From positions 1 to 64,000 of the forward strand of contig JBKECO010000004.1 of assembly GCA_047974745.1 (NCBI GenBank): a DNA stretch of 64,000 bases. The letters are read 5' to 3'. The notes beneath the pieces were generated by a model. That model did no database searches and was not told the origin of the DNA. It was given only the letters and a program-made list of their open reading frames with translations. The position numbers were made by a program, and so were the translations under genes. This DNA is from JBKECO01 sp047974745 (GTDB lineage Bacteria > Bacillota > Clostridia > Lachnospirales > Lachnospiraceae). The first letter of the stretch is position 1; each line of letters opens with the position of its first letter. Positions 45,111-54,091 of the stretch are shown piece after piece.

Positions 45111-46346
45111 TTAGCTATTTCTCCTGAGTGCTTCGATCGGACTTAAGGCAGCTGCTTTTTTTGCAGGATAAATCCCAAAGAACAGACCGATCACAGAGGA
45201 GAATAACGTTGTAATAACAACTGTCCCAATGGATACTGAGGGTGTAAATGCCAATGTTGGATTCACGAGCTGAATGATATTGGCCACAAGGTGTGCTGTT
45301 CCAATTCCGAAAATGATTCCTATTGTTCCTCCGATCAGCGTAATAATTGCGGATTCAGATAAAAATTGCAGCATAATGGATTTTGTTTTTGCCCCCAGAG
45401 CTTTTCTGATACCAATTTCTCTGGTCCTCTCTGTCACGGACACAAGCATGATATTCATGACGCCGATTCCTCCAACGATCAAGGATATGGCAGCCACAAG
45501 CGATATAAGCATTGTCACTACATTGATGACCGTATCGACGATCGTCATAATATCATTGAAACTCTCGAACTGATAAATATCCTCACCCACGCTCTGGTGC
45601 CTTCGTTCCATCAGACTTTTTATCTGTTGTGTAATCATGCTGGCGTCTGTACCATCTTCTGTTAAGATGTAAACATTATCGTAATCATCCATTTCCATTC
45701 CATAGATCTTTGATAAGACTGTCATAGGAAAGGTGACCGCAATCGGCGAGTTATCATAGGTAAAGGTCAATAGTGAGTTTTCAGCCTTTGCCTCGATTCC
45801 AATGATCTGCAGGGAAATTTCCTTGCCATATAACGTTACATCTAAGTTCTTTCCCAGGATATCTGTAGAGCCAAAGAGCCTGACCGCATCTTCTTCTGTA
45901 ATCGTGCATACATTTGATCCTGCCTGATATTCCTTTTCGCTGAACATACGACCAGACAGCATCTCGGTCTGCAGAAAGTATTTCGCATCCGGCAGTGATC
46001 CGGATCCTTGAACCTGGAATTCTCCTTTTTTTGTCACCATCGACCCACTGACAGGCACAAAGGTAGAGATCCCTTTGATTCCAGAGACACTGCTTTTGAT
46101 TGCGCTAATATCTTCATTCGTGATGTAATAGGTTTGAGTTTCATCATACACATACATACTGATCTGACCAGCGCCGATCCCTGCCATTTCTTCTGTAATT
46201 ACATTTTTTGCTCCATTCCCCAATGACATGATCAATATAACAGATGAGATACCAATGATGATTCCGAGCATCGTCAGAAAGGAGCGCACTTTATTGGATC
46301 TAATATTAGAGACCGCCATTTTCAGATATTCATAAAATTGCGACAT
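45111..46346 (-). CDS. MacB-like ABC transporter permease
   Basis: A 411-residue permease. An N-terminal helix after KVRSFLTMLGIIIGISSVILIMS, a large extracytoplasmic MacB core (about 50-260) and three C-terminal FtsX-type helices with VTERTREIGIRKALGAKTK are all present. It is separate from its ATPase, as in YknYZ/YvrN-like Gram-positive systems. It probably moves peptides or antimicrobials out of the membrane. It is the last gene of the set with adaptor, ATPase, kinase and regulator. Confidence 0.92.
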   Translation of the reverse strand: MSQFYEYLKMAVSNIRSNKVRSFLTMLGIIIGISSVILIMSLGNGAKNVITEEMAGIGAGQISMYVYDETQTYYITNEDISAIKSSVSGIKGISTFVPVSGSMVTKKGEFQVQGSGSLPDAKYFLQTEMLSGRMFSEKEYQAGSNVCTITEEDAVRLFGSTDILGKNLDVTLYGKEISLQIIGIEAKAENSLLTFTYDNSPIAVTFPMTVLSKIYGMEMDDYDNVYILTEDGTDASMITQQIKSLMERRHQSVGEDIYQFESFNDIMTIVDTVINVVTMLISLVAAISLIVGGIGVMNIMLVSVTERTREIGIRKALGAKTKSIMLQFLSESAIITLIGGTIGIIFGIGTAHLVANIIQLVNPTLAFTPSVSIGTVVITTLFSSVIGLFFGIYPAKKAAALSPIEALRRNS

Positions 46347-46356
46347 TCTTCCCTCC

Positions 46357-47955
46357 CTATTCTGCAGCTTCTGTTCCTGTTGTATTGGATTCGCTTTCTG
46401 TCTGGATCATCTGTGAATTCTCCACTACGGTTATTCCCTCAATGATTTCACTGCTGACCGTGGTTATGACTTTTTCACCTGCCACAAGTCCGCTCTTGAT
46501 CTCAATATTTTCCACAGATGCCAGTCCGGTTTCCACATATTTTCTCTGTACGATATTATTTTCCACAGTGTAGACAAAATCACCCTTATTATCTGTATTT
46601 ACTGCCTGCAGTGGAATGACAAGCACATCTTCTGCCGTGCCGATCATGATATCCGCATCTGCCTCTAGTCCAATTACCAGATTCTCATCCGGATCATCCA
46701 GATGCACCTTTACAGTTACCAGGGCAGAACCTGAGGTGCCTGTCTCAGCGAGGCGGCTGATATAAGATACTTTTCCCTGATACTCATGTTCCATGAAGGT
46801 GACAGACACAGACTGATCCTCGTGAATACTTTCAAGGTTATATTTGGAAACAGCAAGGACAACACACATTTCTGAGTTATCTGCGATGGTCAAAAGTGAT
46901 GCACCTTCAGTGGACATGGTTCCATTCACTGCCTGGACTGAAGTTACGATTCCATCTGATTCTGCAATAATTCCTGCCTTTGCCTTGCTCAAAACATCTG
47001 CACTCTGCTCCAGTGTCAGCTGAGATGCTTCTTGATTGTAGCTGATATTTGCTTTTTGGTCTTCAGAAAGTATGGTTGCCTCTGCAGTGGACTGGGATGC
47101 TTTTGCCTCGGCCATATTACTCTCTGCTTCTGCGATCTGGTTCGTCTTGTCCCTGATCTGTGAAGCCAGATTTGTCACGGCATTCGCAAGGTCTGTACTA
47201 TCTGTCAGTTTCTTTTCTCTTTTTTCGATTTTCTCATTCAGAACTGCCTTTTTATCCAGAAGACTTGTTAGCTGTGCTGATTCCTCTGAAGTGATACTGC
47301 CATCAGCTGCTTTTACCTCAAGTGCTGCTATACTTACATTTACTGCCTGCAGCTGAGTCGTGAACTCGGCGATTTCAGCCTGCAGCGCTGTATTGTTATT
47401 TGCTGTGATTTCATATTGTACCGACTGGTTATTTAATGTTGCCAGCTCAGAATATAAGGTGTCGAGTTGTGCCTGATAGGCTGCTATATTTGTATTTGCA
47501 GTTGCCAGTTCATTAGAGCTTTTTGCACTTTCTTTCAGGCTTTCCGATGCTGTTGCATCACTTGCTTTTGCCTGAAGCTCAGCAATCGAATAATTCTGTT
47601 CCAGTGAATCCGTGCTGTAAGTGATCAGATAATCTCCGGCAGAGACAAGCTGTCCCTCCTGTGCATCCACTGACTCGACCAAAGCGCTTACCGGCGAAGC
47701 ATATACTGTTGTTTTTTCACTTTCGATCACTCCACTGAGGTTGAGTTCTGATTTGATCGTGTCATTCACTGCCTCGACAGTATCAACAAAAACGACTGAC
47801 TGTGACGCATTGCTAAAAAGAGCGTTCCGTACGACCAGAAACAGGATTACAAGTACAAGCAGCACCGCAGCGATCTTCCAGCCCTTTCTTTTTTTCCCCT
47901 TGGTCTTTCCTCCTGTCACATTTACGCTGGTTTCCTTTTTATTTTTTCCGAACAT
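46357..47955 (-). CDS. HlyD/MacA-like efflux adaptor
   Basis: A membrane-anchored adaptor of about 532 residues. A basic N terminus and one membrane helix (AAVLLVLVILFLVVRNALF) are followed by a biotinyl-lipoyl half (YASPVSALVESVDAQEGQLVSAGDYL). A long coiled coil comes next (about 125-300, rich in Ala, Gln, Glu and Leu), then the second lipoyl half and beta-barrel regions. The coiled coil is long for a Gram-positive MacA-like protein. I start at ATG 47955 after GGAGAG, which begins two bases before the ATPase stop ends. The Gram-positive cell has no TolC, so the partner at the far end is unknown. Confidence 0.9.
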   Translation of the reverse strand: MFGKNKKETSVNVTGGKTKGKKRKGWKIAAVLLVLVILFLVVRNALFSNASQSVVFVDTVEAVNDTIKSELNLSGVIESEKTTVYASPVSALVESVDAQEGQLVSAGDYLITYSTDSLEQNYSIAELQAKASDATASESLKESAKSSNELATANTNIAAYQAQLDTLYSELATLNNQSVQYEITANNNTALQAEIAEFTTQLQAVNVSIAALEVKAADGSITSEESAQLTSLLDKKAVLNEKIEKREKKLTDSTDLANAVTNLASQIRDKTNQIAEAESNMAEAKASQSTAEATILSEDQKANISYNQEASQLTLEQSADVLSKAKAGIIAESDGIVTSVQAVNGTMSTEGASLLTIADNSEMCVVLAVSKYNLESIHEDQSVSVTFMEHEYQGKVSYISRLAETGTSGSALVTVKVHLDDPDENLVIGLEADADIMIGTAEDVLVIPLQAVNTDNKGDFVYTVENNIVQRKYVETGLASVENIEIKSGLVAGEKVITTVSSEIIEGITVVENSQMIQTESESNTTGTEAAE

Positions 47956-47956
47956 G

Positions 47957-48649
47957 CTATATACTCTCCATTCTTTTATCTTCAATGATTTTGCCGTCCA
48001 TGATGTGAATGACTCTTTTTGCTGTAGATGCGATCTGATCATCATGCGTAATTAAAATTACTGTTCTTCCGTCCTCATGCAGGTTCTTTAAGATCTGCAT
48101 GATCTCCTTTGCTGAGTGTGAATCGAGATTTCCTGTCGGTTCATCTGCAAGTATTACAGGTGGCTCTGCTGCAAGAGCTCTGGCAATGGCAACTCTCTGC
48201 TGCTGCCCTCCTGACATTTCATTTGGCTTATGCTCCATTCTGTTCTCTAGTCCCACTTTGACCAGAGCTTCATGGGAAAGACTGCGTCGTTTATCAGCTG
48301 AAACATTTCGATAGATCAAAGGCAGTTCAACATTTTCAAAGGCTGTTAAATTGGGTATCAGATTAAATCCCTGGAATATAAAACCAATTTCCTGATTTCT
48401 GATTTCTGACAATTCATCATCACTCAAGCGGGAAACATCCTTGTGATTCAGTAAATATTCTCCCGATGTTGGAATGTCCAGACAACCCAGCATATTCATC
48501 AATGTTGATTTTCCTGAGCCGGACTGCCCAATGATCGCAACAAATTCTCCTCGTTCAATTGTAATGGATACATCATTTAAGGCTCTTACTTCATTTTCCC
48601 CGGGATTGTAAACTTTCATCATATTTTTAATTTCAATCAAAGTGTCCAT
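47957..48649 (-). CDS. MacB-like ABC transporter ATP-binding protein
   Basis: A 230-residue LolD/MacB-type ATPase. Walker A is GQSGSGKST, the signature MSGGQQQRVAIARALA, Walker B PVILADEPTGNLD, with the H-switch in LITHDDQIA. The start overlaps the histidine kinase gene by 17 bases, so both are translated from one message. It powers the permease and adaptor that follow. Confidence 0.94.
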   Translation of the reverse strand: MDTLIEIKNMMKVYNPGENEVRALNDVSITIERGEFVAIIGQSGSGKSTLMNMLGCLDIPTSGEYLLNHKDVSRLSDDELSEIRNQEIGFIFQGFNLIPNLTAFENVELPLIYRNVSADKRRSLSHEALVKVGLENRMEHKPNEMSGGQQQRVAIARALAAEPPVILADEPTGNLDSHSAKEIMQILKNLHEDGRTVILITHDDQIASTAKRVIHIMDGKIIEDKRMESI

Positions 48650-49991
48650 CTCTCATCCTTTCGTCTCCGTTATTCTCCTCTATGTCAAAGGTAAGGACAA
48701 AACCTTTCATCCATGAACCTGCTCTTTCATTTTCCAATTCCAATTTTCCATGATGCATCTGTATGATTTTTTGCGCAATGCTAAGTCCCAGCCCATTTCC
48801 TCCCTTTGTACTCCTGGCTGCATCCCCTGTTACAAAGGGCTCAAAAATATGCTTCGCCAGTTCCGGATCGATCGCGACCCCATTGTCCTGGAATCGAATC
48901 GTCACTGTCTCTTTGATATTCATAGATATAAGCATGGCGGAACCTGCCGGATTATATCGCAAAAAATTGCTTAAGATATTGGCAAAGACTCTTGATATCT
49001 GCATTCCATCCAGGGTCAGATCACAGCGCTCATCCGGAATATCCATTTCCAGTATCATATTTTTTTCCTCGAACTCGGAATAATAAAGCGCAATTGCTTC
49101 TCGAAGAAGCTCTGTTACGTTATACCTCTCTTTATTTAAACGAAATCCATCGCTGTCTAACTTCACATATTCGAAAAGAAAACGAATTAAATCATCAATG
49201 TGTGCAGATTTTGTCTGTATCGAATTCAGATATTTTAGCACGGTCTCCGGATCGGTCACGACACCGTCTGAAATTGCTGCAGCATATCCTGAAATGGTCG
49301 TGATCGGCGTCTTTAAATCATGGGCAATATCAGAAAGCATGAGATTCCTTCTTTTTTCAAATTCTGCTTTATCTCTTGCATTTTCCTCCATCTGACTGGC
49401 CATATCATTGAATGAGTCGCGAATATTCATAAAAACATCATCTGTCACAAAATCCAGTCTTGTTTCCAGACTGCCTTTGCTGACTGCCTCCATAGCATCG
49501 GACACCTTACTGATCGGTTCCCCGATTTTTTTCGAAACAAGTCGACTTAAAAAAAGACCGGCTAATACATAGGGAAGTAATAGCAAAGCCAGGATCATTA
49601 AAAACACAAGTGCCAGACCGAGATAGTATATGTTCTCTGCCAGCGGACTATTCATTTCTGATGGCAAGCTCGTACCCAGATTTTCATAGGGCAGGGGCAG
49701 TCGCAAGAATTTCATCACTTCAGAAACACCATTTGACACAAAATCCGGCAGCAGTGAATCTAAAAAAGCAAGCAAAAGTAGTCCAAAAGTCTGGAACAGT
49801 CCGGATATGAGCCCCATCGGTGAATCCACCAGTTTTATATTTGTATAGATCAACAGCTGAGCCAGGAATGGATAAAAATAGCGATAAAGAACCAGACCGA
49901 TCACACTTTCACAGAAACTGACAGCAAAAACGATCAGAACAAATCGATAGACCAGATATTTATTTATTGAACTTTCATGGGATGTTTTCAC
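48633..49991 (-). CDS. Sensor histidine kinase
   Basis: A 452-residue kinase. Three or so N-terminal membrane segments (residues of about 10-30, 55-80, 130-155) enclose two extracytoplasmic loops; HAMP follows (LVSKKIGEPISKVSDAMEAVS). The H-box is DIAHDLKTPITTISGYAAAI, the N-box NILSNFLRYNP, and the G-box GGNGLGLSIAQKII. It should sense a membrane or extracellular stress and phosphorylate the neighbouring regulator. The gene overlaps the ATPase downstream, linking sensing to efflux. Confidence 0.94.
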   Translation of the reverse strand: MKTSHESSINKYLVYRFVLIVFAVSFCESVIGLVLYRYFYPFLAQLLIYTNIKLVDSPMGLISGLFQTFGLLLLAFLDSLLPDFVSNGVSEVMKFLRLPLPYENLGTSLPSEMNSPLAENIYYLGLALVFLMILALLLLPYVLAGLFLSRLVSKKIGEPISKVSDAMEAVSKGSLETRLDFVTDDVFMNIRDSFNDMASQMEENARDKAEFEKRRNLMLSDIAHDLKTPITTISGYAAAISDGVVTDPETVLKYLNSIQTKSAHIDDLIRFLFEYVKLDSDGFRLNKERYNVTELLREAIALYYSEFEEKNMILEMDIPDERCDLTLDGMQISRVFANILSNFLRYNPAGSAMLISMNIKETVTIRFQDNGVAIDPELAKHIFEPFVTGDAARSTKGGNGLGLSIAQKIIQMHHGKLELENERAGSWMKGFVLTFDIEENNGDERMRDGHFD

Positions 49992-49993
49992 AA

Positions 49994-50755
49994 TTATTTC
50001 TCCAGTCGGTAACCTAGACCTCGAATCGTTTTAATGTACAAATTTCCATCCTCTGCTAATTTTGCACGCAGCTTGCTGATACAGACCATAATATTATTAT
50101 CTGCAACGATAAATTCTTCATCCCATCCATGCTCGAATAGCTGTTGTTTTGTAAATACCTTTTGCGGATGTTCCATGAACAGCTTCATGATCTTAAACTC
50201 AACCGAAGTCAGCTCAATCGCCGTCTCACCCCTGTATAGCATACAGGAATTCAGATCCAGCATGAGATCCCTGACTGTAAGCGTATCCAACTTCGCCTGA
50301 CAGGAGCCAAGGGAATAGAAGCGCCGTAGATTGGACTGTACACGGGCGATCAGCTCCAATGGATTAAAGGGTTTGCCCAGGTAGTCGTCTGCTCCTAACC
50401 CAAGTCCGAGAATTTTATCTGCATCCTCTGTTTTTGCGGAAAGAATCAGTACCGGAATATTGCTCGTTTCTCTTATTTTTTTCAAAAGATGGAAGCCATC
50501 GATTCCCGGCATCATAACATCAAGAATCGCCATATTGATATCCTGCCCCTGCTCACTCTCCATTATGGCTGCTGCTTCGATTCCGGTAGCAGCTTCGATT
50601 ATGTTATAATTCTCTTTTTCAAGGTAGATTCTTAAAATATCCCGGATTTCAGGCTCATCATCTGCGATCAGAATCGTATAGGTATTCACGTTTGTGCCCT
50701 GACTCCTAGTTTGATTTGCCGTTTGCATTGTACTTTGCTTCATATTTTGCTTCAT
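49994..50755 (-). CDS. OmpR-family response regulator
   Basis: A 253-residue regulator. After a poorly conserved, Met/Gln-rich leader of about 25 residues, the receiver domain begins TILIADDEPEIRDIL. The phosphoacceptor aspartate is in MAILDVMMPGIDG, the conserved lysine in YLGKPFNP, and the C-terminal winged helix ends ISKLRAKLAEDGNLYIKTIRGLGYRL. Its ATG overlaps the stop of the DUF975 gene by one base (TAATG). The true start might be a later Met in the leader. It probably controls the adjacent efflux genes. Confidence 0.93.
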   Translation of the reverse strand: MKQNMKQSTMQTANQTRSQGTNVNTYTILIADDEPEIRDILRIYLEKENYNIIEAATGIEAAAIMESEQGQDINMAILDVMMPGIDGFHLLKKIRETSNIPVLILSAKTEDADKILGLGLGADDYLGKPFNPLELIARVQSNLRRFYSLGSCQAKLDTLTVRDLMLDLNSCMLYRGETAIELTSVEFKIMKLFMEHPQKVFTKQQLFEHGWDEEFIVADNNIMVCISKLRAKLAEDGNLYIKTIRGLGYRLEK

Positions 50756-51546
50756 TACATCACCTGCTTATTCATTTCACTCATGAAATGTGCTTCCTGA
50801 TCTGTGCTTCTTTTTAAAGCCAGATATAATTCAGCATTCGTCTGGTTTCGATATGGGTTTACATAAAAGATACTCAGGAGTCCGAAGGTAAAAAAGCTAA
50901 GTAAATCCCATCCCAAAAAAGACAGGTCGAGGACGAAAGCTCGCCATTTCTGTCCATGCATCATCTCTTTACTCATTCGAAACGCTTCTTTTCTTCCAAG
51001 TTGAGGCTGATCGCTTAAGATATAGTTGATCATTCTGTATTCGTAAGCCTTTACGATTCCGGGAACGATTAGCAGAAGTGTCCAGAGAAACTGGAACAAA
51101 TCTCGATAGAACATGGTTTCGATAATAGTTTTATACCTATGATCAAATGCATATCCCACTTCACTGACCTGTGCCTTTTTTCCATGATTTTGAACAAAGA
51201 ACCTGGTGACACCCACCAACAGTGGATTGACCACAAGTATCCTGACTGCCATCGAAATACCAATAATAATTATAAGTACAAAAAGGAACACGAACACGAT
51301 TAGGATGCCTGCTGCAACCATTCCCATCTCTAATGCCGGCTCACTCATGATCTGATCCAAACTTTCTGCATTATCCGAATTGGTGTCATATTCACTTCCT
51401 GTTTCAAACCCCGACATACTGCTGGTGAACTGCACCACAACACTGCCCGAGAATACAACTATTAAAATGGAGATCAATATTGATTTCCAATAGTTACTAT
51501 GAATGCTGCTTTTGGCCTGAGTTTTTAATTCTTTCCTTGACCACAT
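50755..51546 (-). CDS. DUF975 family membrane protein
   Basis: A 263-residue integral membrane protein with about five helices; it begins with the typical basic segment RKELKTQAKSSIHSNYWKSIL, and has EYRMINYILSDQPQLGRKEAFRMSKEMMHGQKWRAFVLDLSF, a hallmark of DUF975. Function unknown. It lies first in the operon with the two-component system and efflux genes and overlaps the regulator by one base, so it may take part in sensing or membrane protection. Confidence 0.88.
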   Translation of the reverse strand: MWSRKELKTQAKSSIHSNYWKSILISILIVVFSGSVVVQFTSSMSGFETGSEYDTNSDNAESLDQIMSEPALEMGMVAAGILIVFVFLFVLIIIIGISMAVRILVVNPLLVGVTRFFVQNHGKKAQVSEVGYAFDHRYKTIIETMFYRDLFQFLWTLLLIVPGIVKAYEYRMINYILSDQPQLGRKEAFRMSKEMMHGQKWRAFVLDLSFLGWDLLSFFTFGLLSIFYVNPYRNQTNAELYLALKRSTDQEAHFMSEMNKQVM

Positions 51547-51621
51547 GTGTATGACCTCACTTTCATCTATCTATATGATTTCATTCTATCTCATCATCCT
51601 TAACGAAAAAATGCTAAAACC

Positions 51622-51649
51622 TTAACATAACCTTAAAATGTGATATAAT
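51622..51649 (+). promoter_or_regulatory. Promoter of the DJ-1/CYTH operon
   Basis: TTAACA, a 16-base spacer and TATAAT; the DJ-1 gene ATG follows 36 bases later behind GAGGAGGT. Confidence 0.55.
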
Positions 51650-51685
51650 TCAACTATCAATCACCAATATCTGAGGAGGTATGTT

Positions 51686-52246
51686 ATGAATCCTATCGCA
51701 ATATTCGCAGCGGATGGCTGTGAAGAAATTGAAGCTTTGACTGTTGTTGACTTGCTCCGTCGGGCAGATTTACACATTGATATAATATCCATCAATGGAA
51801 CACTGCTTGTCACAGGCTCCCATAATATCAGATTTGAAGCAGATGCTGTTATTGAATCACTGGATCTTTCTTCTTATGATGGAATCATTTTACCGGGTGG
51901 CATGCCAGGGACCAGGCATCTAGCCAATAACAGCTATGTAATCGATGCGCTGCACCAATTCTTTCAAGCCGGCAAGCTGATTGCTGCTATCTGTGCTGCA
52001 CCTAGCATACTCGGTCAGGAGGGGCTGCTTCAAGGGATCACAGCAACCTGTTATCCAGGCTATGAAGATAAACTGACAGGTGCCAACTATTCTGCTTTCC
52101 CGGTGATAAAATCCGAGCATATTATAACCAGTCGCAGCATGGGAACAGCAATCGACTTTGCTCTTGAGATCATACGCTATTTTCAGGACGATGAGAATGC
52201 AGAGCGGATCCGTAAGGCAATCGTTTATCAACAGGAGGATCGCTAA
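51686..52246 (+). CDS. DJ-1/PfpI family protein
   Basis: A 186-residue ThiJ/DJ-1-fold protein. The nucleophile cysteine sits in LIAAICAAPSILG near residue 109, and the conserved acidic residue in ADGCEEIEAL. Such proteins include deglycase, glyoxalase III and chaperone-like members; the old annotation as a thiazole biosynthesis protein is not supported. The stop and the start of the CYTH gene touch (TAAATG), so they form one operon. Confidence 0.9.
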   Translation: MNPIAIFAADGCEEIEALTVVDLLRRADLHIDIISINGTLLVTGSHNIRFEADAVIESLDLSSYDGIILPGGMPGTRHLANNSYVIDALHQFFQAGKLIAAICAAPSILGQEGLLQGITATCYPGYEDKLTGANYSAFPVIKSEHIITSRSMGTAIDFALEIIRYFQDDENAERIRKAIVYQQEDR

Positions 52247-52711
52247 ATGGAGATCGAGCGTAAATTCTTAATAAAAGCTCTCCCAAAAGATTACCTGACA
52301 TACCCGTTTCACCAGATCTCGCAAGCATATCTTTGTACCAGTCCGGTCGTTCGGATCAGGCAGTCAGATCAGGATTTTATTCTTACTTATAAAGGCGGCG
52401 GTATGTTATCCAGAGAAGAATACAACCTTCCTTTGACGGAAACAGCTTTTCTCCATCTCCTAAAAAAAGCCGATGGCCGTATTATTACAAAAAAAAGATA
52501 TCTGATCCCCTATCTGGAAAAGTATATCATAGAGCTTGATCTTTTCGAAAATGAACTTGCTCCGTTGATCTGCGCAGAGGTGGAATTTGCTTCAGAAGCA
52601 GAGGCACTTGCATTTATTCCTCCCGACTGGTTCGGGGAAGATGTCACATTTTTAGAGGAATATAAAAATAGTTACCTGAGTAGGAATATTCAGAAAAACG
52701 GCTGCGATTAA
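52247..52711 (+). CDS. CYTH domain protein (triphosphate tunnel fold)
   Basis: A 154-residue CYTH protein. The ExExK motif appears as MEIERKFLI at the very N terminus, and conserved basic residues (VVRIRQSDQDFILTYKG) line the tunnel. Related enzymes are triphosphatases or inorganic tripolyphosphatases. Its stop overlaps, in convergent orientation, the stop of the DUF1653 gene; a terminator covers both. Confidence 0.9.
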   Translation: MEIERKFLIKALPKDYLTYPFHQISQAYLCTSPVVRIRQSDQDFILTYKGGGMLSREEYNLPLTETAFLHLLKKADGRIITKKRYLIPYLEKYIIELDLFENELAPLICAEVEFASEAEALAFIPPDWFGEDVTFLEEYKNSYLSRNIQKNGCD

Positions 52712-52727
52712 CGCAGCCGTTCTGTTT
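52697..52727. terminator. Bidirectional terminator over two stop codons
   Basis: AACGGCTGCG and CGCAGCCGTT form a perfect 10-base stem, with the CYTH stop inside the loop and T-rich DNA on the plus side. Confidence 0.85.
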
Positions 52728-53256
52728 CATATTTTGTAAACGTCTTGAGGCAATTCTCAAGTTCCTTAAATCTTTGCTCTATTGGACCTTCGTCAATTAC
52801 AATGTCCAAAGCTACAGCATAATCATCAATCAGCTTATCCGTCATTCTATTTTTTTGTGAATACAGCATATCCAGCTTTTGTTCGAAGGTCTCTAATTCC
52901 AAAAAACGCAACAGCACAGGATCCACTTCCTCTTCTATAGAATTCAGATCCATCACGTGTATTCCCTCGACCTCGATCGCAAGATCCTTGGCCGACTCAT
53001 CCGAATCCGTTTGATCACCGACTGAGCTTATCAGCTCAAACCGATAGGTCTGTTCCGATTCCGGATACTTCTCTTTATCCACCTCACTAATAAACATGGC
53101 AAGGGGTCTGACGTAGTGCTTAAAATCTCCATATAGTGCTTGATATACGACCATCTGCTCCCCGGTTTCAGAATGAGAGGCAACTGCCAGAATCTGATAA
53201 AGATGATTTTTAAAATGTCTGTAGATGTCACCTTGTCTTGGTGTCCTGTTGTTCAT
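52708..53256 (-). CDS. DUF1653 domain protein
   Basis: A 182-residue protein. The first 70 residues match DUF1653, a small all-beta domain (GDIYRHFKNHLYQILAVASHSETGEQMVVYQALY, then VRPLAMFISEVD). The remaining 100 residues are acidic and helical and are not part of the domain. The function is unknown. It is the second gene after the coiled-coil membrane protein gene, both on the minus strand. Confidence 0.82.
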   Translation of the reverse strand: MNNRTPRQGDIYRHFKNHLYQILAVASHSETGEQMVVYQALYGDFKHYVRPLAMFISEVDKEKYPESEQTYRFELISSVGDQTDSDESAKDLAIEVEGIHVMDLNSIEEEVDPVLLRFLELETFEQKLDMLYSQKNRMTDKLIDDYAVALDIVIDEGPIEQRFKELENCLKTFTKYETERLR

Positions 53257-53280
53257 TGTTTCATCCTCACTGTTCCTTTG

Positions 53281-53904
53281 TTATGGCTGTGCCTGAACAC
53301 GATTGAGCATATCCATTCCTTCGGCCAGAAAATCTCTTTCGTAGCTGAACTTTACCTGATATCCAGTTGTCAGAAGATCATAGATATCCGTGACGAGCTG
53401 TGCCTGTCCGGAACTGTTCTTCATAACATCATACTCAGCCTCTATCCCTGCTTTCTCAGCAGTCCTAACGAACTTTATCTCATCGATCCTCTCATCATTA
53501 ACATTTTTTATGGATCGGTTCAGTATCTCAGTTCCGCCCGTTCTGGTGGTTTGTTCATTCTTCTTTTCACGCAACTGTCTTTGATATTGTTCCTGCGCTC
53601 GCTTCTTCTCATTTTCAATTCTTCTTCTCTGCTCTGCTTCCTGTCGTTCTGCTGCCACTTTCTTTGAGCGCTTTATTTCTTTTTGTATTTCTTTTTCAGA
53701 TCTGCTCGAACGATACTCTGATGATGTTGTATATTTCTTCTCTATTTCTTCTATTGTAGTCTTATTATTCGTCTCTGTCATTTTTTTGATATCATTTGCC
53801 AGATTCCCGATATCTTCAAGAAGAGTCGGAGTCTTCTTTTTTCCCTTTTTCGTTAAACTTCCAACCACCGAAATGATAATAACAACTATAAAAATTAGTT
53901 CCAT
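53281..53904 (-). CDS. Membrane-anchored coiled-coil hypothetical protein
   Basis: A 207-residue protein. A short N-terminal hydrophobic helix (ELIFIVVIIISVVGSL) is followed by a long, very charged segment rich in Glu, Arg and Lys (about 45-120), which should form a coiled coil. The C-terminal part has no recognised domain. The gene has its own promoter and is upstream of DUF1653. Role unknown. Confidence 0.7.
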   Translation of the reverse strand: MELIFIVVIIISVVGSLTKKGKKKTPTLLEDIGNLANDIKKMTETNNKTTIEEIEKKYTTSSEYRSSRSEKEIQKEIKRSKKVAAERQEAEQRRRIENEKKRAQEQYQRQLREKKNEQTTRTGGTEILNRSIKNVNDERIDEIKFVRTAEKAGIEAEYDVMKNSSGQAQLVTDIYDLLTTGYQVKFSYERDFLAEGMDMLNRVQAQP

Positions 53905-53957
53905 AAATTGCTCCTTTTATCGATGGACACTGACAATCGATTCTATTTGTTTGGTTC

Positions 53958-53986
53958 ATTATACACAATGTACAATAATTAAACAA
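53958..53986 (-). promoter_or_regulatory. Promoter of the coiled-coil protein gene
   Basis: On the minus strand TTGTTT, 17 bases and TATAAT. Confidence 0.55.
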
Positions 53987-54023
53987 TAAAAAGTAGGCAA
54001 TTTACTTTTTTCACTGGAAAAGA

Positions 54024-54052
54024 TTTACAAACCTATGGCGACTCACTATAAT
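54024..54052 (+). promoter_or_regulatory. Promoter of the trkH-trkA operon
   Basis: TTTACA, a 17-base spacer and TATAAT. An in-frame ATG at 54035 lies inside the spacer, so it would not be in the transcript. Confidence 0.65.
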
Positions 54053-54091
54053 ATGAGTAATTGCAAACAAAGGAGAAGAATAAAAAAAATT

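Noticed and set aside
54035..54091. Nineteen-residue N-terminal extension of the TrkH-type protein
   Set aside because: Its ATG lies between the -35 and -10 boxes of the operon promoter, upstream of any transcript start.
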